A stretch of 7,641 nt of DNA from an uncultured Lachnospiraceae bacterium (lineage in GTDB: Bacteria; Bacillota; Clostridia; Lachnospirales; Lachnospiraceae). The position numbers and the translations under genes were made by a program. The notes under the pieces are model-generated. The model was not told the DNA's origin. It did not search any database and saw only the letters and a list, made by a program, of their open reading frames with translations. The stretch spans positions 1 to 7,641 of the forward strand of contig CAMWUP010000093.1 in the NCBI GenBank assembly GCA_947177465.1. The letters are read 5' to 3'. Within the stretch, counting starts at the first letter, position 1; each line of letters starts with the position of its first letter. Positions 1 to 6,613 of this stretch are shown piece after piece.

Positions 1-62
1 GGAAATACTGTGAACAAAACAGAATAGATTGTGAAAAAAATGGACAAGAATGGGAAGAAAAC
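1..62. other. AT-rich non-coding leader region upstream of the promoter
   Basis: I see no convincing gene here. The stretch is A-rich on the + strand and contains TGTGAA twice (9-14 and 30-35), 21 bp apart, or about two helical turns. That spacing would fit a regulator bound on one DNA face upstream of the promoter, but in A-rich sequence a repeated hexamer may be chance. The end of any upstream gene lies outside the window. Confidence 0.3.
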
Positions 63-91
63 TTGTTACAAAAAAATGAGAATTATATAAT
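63..91 (+). promoter_or_regulatory. Predicted sigma-A-type promoter of the operon
   Basis: The -35 hexamer TTGTTA (63-68, four of six consensus bases) and the -10 hexamer TATAAT (86-91, perfect) are separated by exactly 17 bp in very AT-rich DNA. Transcription would start near base 98, leaving about 30 nt of leader before the first gene. It is the only convincing promoter I see for the four genes, so they are probably co-transcribed from here. A start site upstream of the window cannot be excluded. Confidence 0.7.
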
Positions 92-127
92 AATAAAAAA
101 ATAGACGAAAAATGATGTTAAAAAGGT

Positions 128-3112
128 ATGGTTAGCGGTATGAAAAATGATATTCTCTCATTGAAAGGCATCTATCAATTTCTTTTTATAAGCGATTACC
201 CCACATTTTGCGTAGGAATTATTACAAAGAATAACCGGACAGGGCTTACGCTGACAAAATTTTGGAAGGATAATATTCTGATTAATTTCCGTAACCGCAA
301 ATACGGGAAGCAGATATGGCGCGCAGAAGGCGGTCGGAACCGCTATATATCTGACATCTGCAACCGGAGTGAAAGGATATCCTTTTACGGTGAATATGCG
401 GAGGAAATAGAAGGTGCAGCAGATGCGGAGACAGTATTGCGGCAAATCAGGCAGTTTGCAAGCTTCCTGCTGGAAAGACAGTTCAGTTATGATGCTTTTA
501 TGCAGAAAATCCCTTCCTATATTCAGTTTCTTTCAGACAGAGATGCCTGCTTTACGGAAGAAGTAAAGTGTTTTTTTGAAAAAGAGCTGGAAGGAAAAAA
601 GAAATATGACAGGCAGGGGAATGCGGGTAAGGCGTTTTATTGCGGCTATCTTTTGACGTTTCTGATGTTCCATGCGCTTGCGGGTAACGGGGAAGGCGGA
701 GAAAGCCTGCGGAATCTGCGGGGCAGACGGGAATTGTCCTTGGAGGCAATGGAAAAAACAAGTAAAAGAGTGGCAGGAGCACGCAGCGGAGAGCCTGTAT
801 TTTTGACAGGAAAAAACACAGAGCTTTGCAGCATACCCCTGACGGCAAGGCATTTTTTTGGCAGGGAAAAGGAGCTCTTTGAACTGCGGGAAATGCTGGC
901 GCAGGGCGGCAGGTATCTGGTGAGCGGCATCGGCGGTATCGGCAAGACGGAGTTGATGCGTCAGTTTATCAAATGCTGTGTAGAAGAACGGCTTGTTGAT
1001 TATATTTGCACCGTGCAGTACGAAAACAGTCTGGCGGACAGCCTGATAAAGGCATTTCCGGAAGTGCGCGGCATAGACAGGGAGAACAATTTCAGAGAGG
1101 CATTGGCGCGGATTCGCGTCCATGCAGGAGCAGGAATCCTGTTGGTTATCGATAATATGAACGGCGGGCAGGAGGAGCAGGGCTGGGAAGCGTTTACGGA
1201 ACTGCCGGCGACCATTTTTGTAACCTCACGTCAGCAAAAGCTGGAAGGCTTTGAGACCTACCAAATAGAGCCGGTAGGAAAAGAAGCGCGTGCCCTTGTC
1301 TTTCGGGATAACTATCAGAGGTCTCTTTCGGAGGAGGACAGGAAGGCGCTCGAAGAAATGACGGACAGAGAGGTCTGGCAGCATACGCTGACGCTCAGGC
1401 TTTTAGGCTGCGTGGCAAGGACAAGGAGCTGGACCGTATCGGAACTGCTGGAGCGGCTTGAAAAGGGAGAGCCCCATATATCGCTGGAGGCGCAGGATGG
1501 CTATGCGGGGCTGCAGCAGGTATACCGCAGGACTTACGCTGTTTCGGGGCTGAAAAAAAGCATGAACAGGCTGCTCAGGGTGTATGCGGCGCTGCCTTAT
1601 GAGAGCTATGGAAAATCCTTTGCAGAAAGCTATCTGCAAGGCTTTTTAGAGGCTGGCATGGATATGGGAGAGAGTCTGGAGAAGCTCTGGAAAGGCGGCT
1701 GGCTGGAAAAGCGCGGCAATGGTTATTCCATGCATCCATTCATCGCAGAATGTATGCTGGCAAAGCCTTTGACAGAGGAGGATGTTGCGCCCTTTTTTGA
1801 GAGAGTGTGCGCAGTATGCGCCAATGTGCGGCAAGGTTTTGCCATCGAGACTGTCAGAGAGATTTTTTTCAATCCATCCGAGGAGAATGGCGTTATGGGA
1901 CAAGAGATGCAGAAAGCGTTATCCCTTGTCTATTCTGTGGCGCAGAAGCTGTCAGGCGGTCTGTGTGAGAAATTTCTGCAGCTTATCCTGCTGGCAGCAG
2001 AGTCCACATACTGCCTTCTGGGATTTGACAAGGAAAAACTGAACTACTTAACGGGCTTACAGCAGAATTGTCGGAATGCATCTGCAAAAACGCAGGCATA
2101 CTGGTACATTATTTTGTGTACATACAATTATAATGATATTGAAAAGCTGGACAAGGCATATGCAAAGTATGCGGAAGGCGGGCTGATATCAAAGGAGCTT
2201 AAGCTGGCATTTGCAAGTGGATTGGCGCTCCGGAATCTAAACAGTGGAAATACAGAGCGTGCAAAAGAGCTGGCGCAGTATATATGGGAATATGCGCAGG
2301 ATTCTGACAGTAAAATGGGCGCGTGCTATATCATGGCAGAGTCTTTGGAGCAGACGGGAGATTTGGAGGGCTGTCTTCTCTGGGCGGACAGGGGAGAGGA
2401 AATCGGCAAGAGCATTAACAATAAAAATACTTGGAACAGACACCAGATTATGTTTTTGCAGTGCGTTCTGAATACGGGGTGCGGAAATTTTGAAAAGGTA
2501 AAGCGTATTTTGGAGGAAGAGCAGGAAATTCTGAAAAATGAAAAGAGTTATTTTTTTAAATTCCAGCTCTTGTATTACGGTGGCTCCTATAAGATGTATT
2601 CGGGGGAGGAAGGTTATGGCGTGCCCCAGCTTGAAGAGGCTTGTAAAGTGGCAAAGATTGTCTTAAGCGCCGCGGAAGGCGCGTACTATGCAAATGTTTT
2701 GGCGGATCTTGCCATGGCGTATAACAAGGCGGGGTGCAGAGAAGAGGCATGTGAACAGTACAAAAAGGTACTGGATATTTATGATAGAGTAGAGGGACAT
2801 GCTTTTGAGCGGCATCGTATTTTAAACAATATGGGAGTGATGTACCTGGACTGGGAAAAGCCAGAGGAGGCACTGTCCTGTCTGGAGGAGGCTTACCAGA
2901 TAGGTGTGGAAATGGGGGGACTTGCAGCGGCAGAGCCTGCAAACAATCTCTCAAAAGCATACCGGCAGTTAGGAGACAGGGAGAAGGAGCTTGGCTATCT
3001 GCAGGAAGCAGCGCCTGTACTGGAACAGTTTTACGGGAGCGCACATCCGAAGGTAGTGGATGCAAAGAAAAGAATGAAGGAGGAAAATACAAATGAAAGC
3101 ATCGGAGTATAA
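128..3112 (+). CDS. STAND/NLR-like protein: novel N-terminal region, NB-ARC NTPase, C-terminal TPRs
   Basis: Predicted cytoplasmic signal-transducing ATPase of 994 residues. Residues 1-240 match no family I recognise. They run from a short beta-rich stretch into helices and include a hydrophobic patch (LLTFLMFHALAG) that is probably buried. The NTPase core opens with FFGREKE (243-249). It has a P-loop GIGGIGKT (267-274), Walker B ILLVID (337-342) followed by Asn instead of a second acid, a sensor TSR (366-368), a GLPL-like stretch (421-427) and an MHD-like MHP (535-537). Helical repeats fill the rest, with clear TPRs from about 855 to 970. Such proteins usually oligomerise on sensing a ligand through their repeats; the ligand here is unknown. 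An in-frame TAA at 119-121 rules out an earlier start. ATG 128 has AAAAGG only 1 nt upstream, while ATG 140 (residue 5) has it 13 nt upstream, so either may be used. Alternative role: a STAND-type regulator of the operon, though I see no obvious DNA-binding domain. Confidence 0.88.
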   Translation: MVSGMKNDILSLKGIYQFLFISDYPTFCVGIITKNNRTGLTLTKFWKDNILINFRNRKYGKQIWRAEGGRNRYISDICNRSERISFYGEYAEEIEGAADAETVLRQIRQFASFLLERQFSYDAFMQKIPSYIQFLSDRDACFTEEVKCFFEKELEGKKKYDRQGNAGKAFYCGYLLTFLMFHALAGNGEGGESLRNLRGRRELSLEAMEKTSKRVAGARSGEPVFLTGKNTELCSIPLTARHFFGREKELFELREMLAQGGRYLVSGIGGIGKTELMRQFIKCCVEERLVDYICTVQYENSLADSLIKAFPEVRGIDRENNFREALARIRVHAGAGILLVIDNMNGGQEEQGWEAFTELPATIFVTSRQQKLEGFETYQIEPVGKEARALVFRDNYQRSLSEEDRKALEEMTDREVWQHTLTLRLLGCVARTRSWTVSELLERLEKGEPHISLEAQDGYAGLQQVYRRTYAVSGLKKSMNRLLRVYAALPYESYGKSFAESYLQGFLEAGMDMGESLEKLWKGGWLEKRGNGYSMHPFIAECMLAKPLTEEDVAPFFERVCAVCANVRQGFAIETVREIFFNPSEENGVMGQEMQKALSLVYSVAQKLSGGLCEKFLQLILLAAESTYCLLGFDKEKLNYLTGLQQNCRNASAKTQAYWYIILCTYNYNDIEKLDKAYAKYAEGGLISKELKLAFASGLALRNLNSGNTERAKELAQYIWEYAQDSDSKMGACYIMAESLEQTGDLEGCLLWADRGEEIGKSINNKNTWNRHQIMFLQCVLNTGCGNFEKVKRILEEEQEILKNEKSYFFKFQLLYYGGSYKMYSGEEGYGVPQLEEACKVAKIVLSAAEGAYYANVLADLAMAYNKAGCREEACEQYKKVLDIYDRVEGHAFERHRILNNMGVMYLDWEKPEEALSCLEEAYQIGVEMGGLAAAEPANNLSKAYRQLGDREKELGYLQEAAPVLEQFYGSAHPKVVDAKKRMKEENTNESIGV
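3077..3083 (+). promoter_or_regulatory. Ribosome binding site for the 54-residue gene, inside the NLR coding region
   Basis: AAGGAGG lies 9 nt before ATG 3093 and within the last codons of the NLR gene. This strong site at good spacing is the main evidence that the short downstream frame is translated. Its position implies translational coupling with the NLR gene. Confidence 0.75.
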
Positions 3113-3257
3113 TCGTTACCTGGAGGCAATAAAGGTGGCAAACGACGCAAAGGATAAGACAGTGCTTGGGCAGATACAAGCAAGGCTGCTGGCAGATTAT
3201 GGGATGAAGGACCCGGATGTAGAGCGTCTAATTAAGAAATTCCGGTATAACGTATAA
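3093..3257 (+). CDS. Small hypothetical protein, 54 residues, between NLR and FtsK-like ATPase
   Basis: ATG 3093 to TAA 3255-3257 encodes 54 residues starting MKASEYNRYLEAIKVAND and ending VERLIKKFRYNV. It reads as two or three amphipathic helices (about 3-18, 20-36 and 40-50) with a DYGMKDPD turn at 35-42. There is no signal peptide, membrane segment, metal site or WXG motif. A strong AAGGAGG site 9 nt upstream and a 20 nt overlap with the NLR stop support a real, coupled gene. It is too small to be an ESAT-6/WXG100 protein (about 100 residues) and I do not recognise the family. It could be an adaptor or regulator of the NLR or of the ATPase that follows 49 nt later; this is inferred from position only. 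Confidence 0.72.
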   Translation: MKASEYNRYLEAIKVANDAKDKTVLGQIQARLLADYGMKDPDVERLIKKFRYNV

Positions 3258-3295
3258 GCGGCGGAAATAGCAAAAGCAAAACTTGCGATATGCAT

Positions 3296-3299
3296 GGAG
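3296..3299 (+). promoter_or_regulatory. Ribosome binding site that fixes the start of the FtsK/EssC-like gene
   Basis: GGAG lies 7 nt before ATG 3307. The alternative in-frame TTG at 3283 has no purine-rich site at suitable spacing, and this GGAG would fall inside that longer reading. The ATG start is therefore preferred, removing eight residues from the longest possible protein. Confidence 0.65.
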
Positions 3300-3306
3300 T
3301 ATAACG

Positions 3307-6300
3307 ATGGAAGAACAGATACAAAGACTGAATGAGTGGTTAAAGCATTGGGAAGAAAAGCTTGATAATCGGGAAAAAATCAATCAGGGCTGGGAGACGG
3401 AATATGCCAGACGCCTGCAGGAAATAGAAGAGGACAGCAGGAAAGCGGCGGCAGAATATAACGAATTAAAAAAGAAGGTTATGATTTACTGCCATATTGC
3501 GGAGGATAATTCCTACATGCAGTTTCACCCGCAAAATGCCACGCCCCTTGAACCGGATATTGTAGCGCTCAGCCGGCTGGCGGCTAGGATTGATGAGAGC
3601 AATCGGAATGATTCTGCTGCGGGGCAGGTGATAGAGCTTGCCGGCAGATATACGGCGTGGCTGGATTTACATATTGCCGAAATAGAGAAGGTGAGGGAGG
3701 ACAGGGAAAAAGCACTGTTGTCTCAGGCGCAAAGCTTTGGGCAGGGCACTGATGAGGCGAAGAAAAAAGTAATGGAAGAAGCAGCGGGCAGTTTGGGCGG
3801 CGAAGAAATACAGAAGCTGCTTTTTTCTTTGCAGGAATGGGAAAGAAGGTATACCGTTTCGGAGGAATCTCTCGGCAGGGAGGAAGCATCACGGGAAGCT
3901 TTTAGCATTCCCATTGGCTGGCAGGAATATCCGCTGTATCCGGCGCCGCAGTTTCAGGAGCTGCTTGCGCGTTATCTGGGAAGGTATTATCAGACGGGAG
4001 GAAACAGTATCCGCTGTCCCAAGGAAGTATCGCTGTCTGCAATGCCGCTTTTGCAGGTAGAATATACAGAAAAGAACAGAGAACAGCTAAAAAGCGGGAT
4101 ACAGGCATTACTGCTCGGCGCGCTGCACACGATGGGAGCATCGCAGCTTCGGGTTTCTGTTTTTGATGAAATCTATTACAGCAGGGAGCTTTTAGGACCG
4201 CTTTATGTGCTGGCTGACGGGAGTAATGGTGTGATTGATGATGTTCCCGCAAATGAAGAAGAAATGCGAAGCTTATTAAATACACTTAATACGTACTATA
4301 AAAAGCAGGAGCAGAAGCTGGGTATGCAGGAACTGCATCAGTATAATGCATCTGTGGGGAAAGAGGAGAGGCTTCCCAGCCGGATTCTGGTGCTGCACAG
4401 GCAGGCAAAGCAGTTTTCCGCAAATGACAAGGCAGAATTGAGCTATCTGCTTCACAATGCGAAGCGGCTTGGGATTTTTGTAATTATGCTGCAAAAGAGT
4501 GAGTCCCCCGCGGACAATTCCTTTTTAATCGGGCATACGGAAAGCTATTCCGGCGAGGGAAGGCTGTGTATTGTAAGCGATGAGGAAGGGCGCTTTTTCC
4601 TGAATCACAGGGAGGGAAAATATGCGTTCTCGTGGCTGGCGAACCATGTGGAGCAGATTCCGGATGCATTTTTTACAAGGATGCAGAGAGGAATGGAGAA
4701 AGAAGAAACCGGAACGGGTTATTTTAGCCGTTTTGCATGTGTGGCGCCGCAAAGGGCGTCCATATACAGAAAGCCCCTGCGGATTCCTTTTGCGGTGAAC
4801 GAAGAAGGACAGCTTGTGGAATGTGAATTTGAAAACGAAAACTTTGCAGCGTATATGATGGGTGCTTCCCGTTCCGGTAAGTCAACCTTACTGCATATGA
4901 TGATTGGACATGTCATTATGAATTACCACCCGGATGAAGTAGAGCTTTGGCTGATGGATTTTAAGCTGACCGAATTTGCCAGATACGCGGAGTGGAATAT
5001 TCCGCATGTCAAATATCTGCTGGCGGAGGATTCACCGGAGCTTGCCTACGATATTCTGGACAAGCTGACGGAGGAGCTAAACCGGCGTAAGCGTGAATTT
5101 TCCCGCAATGGCTGGATAAAGCAGACGGAGGTTCCTACAGATGTATACATGCCACAGATATTTGTGATAATTGATGAGTTTGCAAGATTTTCTCAGTATA
5201 TCAGGGCGACTAAGGGAGAGGGCTACGACAAGGACTATACGCTGAAGCTGGAAAACATGCTGGCGCAGGGCGCGGCGCTTGGGTTCCGCTTTATCTTTTC
5301 CAGCCAGACCTATTCGGACGGCGTGCCGGGATTGACGGAGACGGCGAGAAAGCAGATTCAGACCCGTTTTGCCCTGAAAAATACATATCAGGAAATTAAG
5401 GATACCTTAAATCTTGCTTCTTCCCTGATTACACCGGAGGTAGAGCGGTGGATGAACACGCTGCCCGTACATGAAAGTCTCTTTAAATGGAGGGACGAGG
5501 CGGGGGAAGTGCGGATTGAACGGCTGAAAAATATGTATATGGAAAAGGCGGAAATGGAGCAGATTGTACAGCTCCTGAAAGAAAGCCTTACAGGAAATTT
5601 TGTGGATAAACAGCCGATTCTGCTCAGTGGCAACAAGCCACATACCTTTAAGGAAATGCTGCCGGCATACAGAAAGTACGAGGCGGAGATGGAAGATGCG
5701 GATTTGGAGGAGGACGCCTATATATATGCGGGTGTACCAAGAAGCTTTTATCCGGCAAGACCCTTCGGTTTAAACGATGGTCCGGCAGAAAATATTCTTC
5801 TGGTGGGCGGCAGCAGGGAAGCCCGCATCAATGTAATACTGTCCGTTATTGCCAGCTACAAAAGAATTTCAAAGGATATAGAGATTTGGGCGGATGGCAG
5901 AAACCGGATATTAAAGCGCTATCAGGACACTTTGTTTGCCGGTTTACAACAGATAACAGATTTGGAGGATATTTTAAACAGAACAAAAGAAATCCGGTCA
6001 AAGGTAGAATCGCGGCGGCGTACGCAGAAGCTGGTGGTTCTTTTAGGCTATGAAGCGATGCGGGAAGAATGGGAAATGTACGGAGAAGACTTTACGGCGC
6101 CGAAAAAGGACAGTGCAAAGCAGGATATGGCAGCCATGCTGTCTGCTGTCAGCGTGGACGGTGTGACAGCGGCGGATGTGCAGAAGATTGAAGCGTATAA
6201 TCAAGGGGTATCCGAGGCGCAGGCAGAAAAAGCAGAGGAAGGTGCAGGAGATTTGCTTGAAAATATGGAATGGATTCTTAGGAGGGCATCCGGTATGGGA

Positions 6301-6573
6301 ATTCATTTTCTGGTCTGCTTCGAGCGTCCTGATGACTTCAAAAACAGTAAGCTGAACGGAAAGTTTTTCCGCCACAGGCTGGCTTTTGCCATGAACCGGA
6401 CGGATTCGCAGGAGTTGTTGGGGAATGGCACGGCAGTCCAGCTTCCTGAAGAAGCATTTGCTTACAGCGACGGCAGGAAAACCTTTACCATGAATCCGCA
6501 CATTCATCAGGGCATTGCATGTAACGGCTGGGTGCTGGATGAAACCACAGGTATTGTCATACCCAAGGAGTAA
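3307..6573 (+). CDS. FtsK/SpoIIIE-type (EssC-like) multi-module ATPase without membrane anchor
   Basis: Predicted motor ATPase of 1088 residues. Residues 1-60 are charged heptad-like coiled coil, with more helix to about 200. Residues 200-440 look like a first FtsK-fold module without a P-loop; its YN (346-347) followed by RILVLH (359-364) recalls the N-terminal module of other soluble FtsK-like proteins. The middle module is intact: Walker A GASRSGKST (519-527), Walker B IFVIIDEF (618-625, D623 and E624), then FIFSSQT (662-668). The last module (about 740-1088) keeps the EssC-like pattern, but GGSREARIN (834-842) replaces Walker A and LVVLLGYE (909-916) the Walker B. It ends with GIHFLVCFERP and an RLAFAMNRTDSQELLG stretch typical of FtsK/EssC C-termini. 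Classical EssC has FHA domains and two membrane helices; neither is visible here. An Ala/Glu/Lys-rich insert occupies about 926-980. From its place before a helical-domain peptidase, I infer it moves or unfolds protein, possibly that peptidase. DNA translocation is the alternative. Confidence 0.87.
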   Translation: MEEQIQRLNEWLKHWEEKLDNREKINQGWETEYARRLQEIEEDSRKAAAEYNELKKKVMIYCHIAEDNSYMQFHPQNATPLEPDIVALSRLAARIDESNRNDSAAGQVIELAGRYTAWLDLHIAEIEKVREDREKALLSQAQSFGQGTDEAKKKVMEEAAGSLGGEEIQKLLFSLQEWERRYTVSEESLGREEASREAFSIPIGWQEYPLYPAPQFQELLARYLGRYYQTGGNSIRCPKEVSLSAMPLLQVEYTEKNREQLKSGIQALLLGALHTMGASQLRVSVFDEIYYSRELLGPLYVLADGSNGVIDDVPANEEEMRSLLNTLNTYYKKQEQKLGMQELHQYNASVGKEERLPSRILVLHRQAKQFSANDKAELSYLLHNAKRLGIFVIMLQKSESPADNSFLIGHTESYSGEGRLCIVSDEEGRFFLNHREGKYAFSWLANHVEQIPDAFFTRMQRGMEKEETGTGYFSRFACVAPQRASIYRKPLRIPFAVNEEGQLVECEFENENFAAYMMGASRSGKSTLLHMMIGHVIMNYHPDEVELWLMDFKLTEFARYAEWNIPHVKYLLAEDSPELAYDILDKLTEELNRRKREFSRNGWIKQTEVPTDVYMPQIFVIIDEFARFSQYIRATKGEGYDKDYTLKLENMLAQGAALGFRFIFSSQTYSDGVPGLTETARKQIQTRFALKNTYQEIKDTLNLASSLITPEVERWMNTLPVHESLFKWRDEAGEVRIERLKNMYMEKAEMEQIVQLLKESLTGNFVDKQPILLSGNKPHTFKEMLPAYRKYEAEMEDADLEEDAYIYAGVPRSFYPARPFGLNDGPAENILLVGGSREARINVILSVIASYKRISKDIEIWADGRNRILKRYQDTLFAGLQQITDLEDILNRTKEIRSKVESRRRTQKLVVLLGYEAMREEWEMYGEDFTAPKKDSAKQDMAAMLSAVSVDGVTAADVQKIEAYNQGVSEAQAEKAEEGAGDLLENMEWILRRASGMGIHFLVCFERPDDFKNSKLNGKFFRHRLAFAMNRTDSQELLGNGTAVQLPEEAFAYSDGRKTFTMNPHIHQGIACNGWVLDETTGIVIPKE

Positions 6574-6580
6574 ATCTGCC

Positions 6581-6595
6581 AGCGCATAAAGCGCT
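6581..6595 (+). other. Short intergenic hairpin between ATPase and peptidase genes
   Basis: AGCGC (6581-6585) and GCGCT (6591-6595) can pair around an ATAAA loop, 7 nt after the ATPase stop codon. The stem is only 5 bp and no run of T follows, so it is not a convincing terminator. It could be a minor RNA-processing or stability element that adjusts expression of the downstream gene, or chance. Confidence 0.3.
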
Positions 6596-6602
6596 TTGAC
6601 AT

Positions 6603-6607
6603 GGAGG
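6603..6607 (+). promoter_or_regulatory. Ribosome binding site of the peptidase gene
   Basis: GGAGG lies 6 nt before ATG 6614, close to ideal spacing. It supports both the start chosen and the reality of this reading frame, which has no stop before the window ends. Confidence 0.75.
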
Positions 6608-6613
6608 ATTGAT

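Noticed and set aside
2556..3179. A 207-codon open frame on the - strand over the end of the NLR gene
   Set aside because: It lies opposite a frame with clear TPR pattern, is rich in Pro, Leu, Cys and His as expected of an antisense shadow, and has no recognisable domain.
3283..3306. TTG start giving an eight-residue longer ATPase
   Set aside because: There is no ribosome binding site at suitable spacing, whereas ATG 3307 has GGAG 7 nt upstream.
6043..6507. A 154-codon open frame on the - strand inside the ATPase gene
   Set aside because: The + strand here encodes the EssC-like C-terminal module with conserved motifs; the antisense product has no recognisable features.
6581..6600. Intergenic hairpin as a transcription terminator
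   Set aside because: The stem is only 5 bp, no T run follows, and the next gene starts 18 nt later with its own ribosome binding site.
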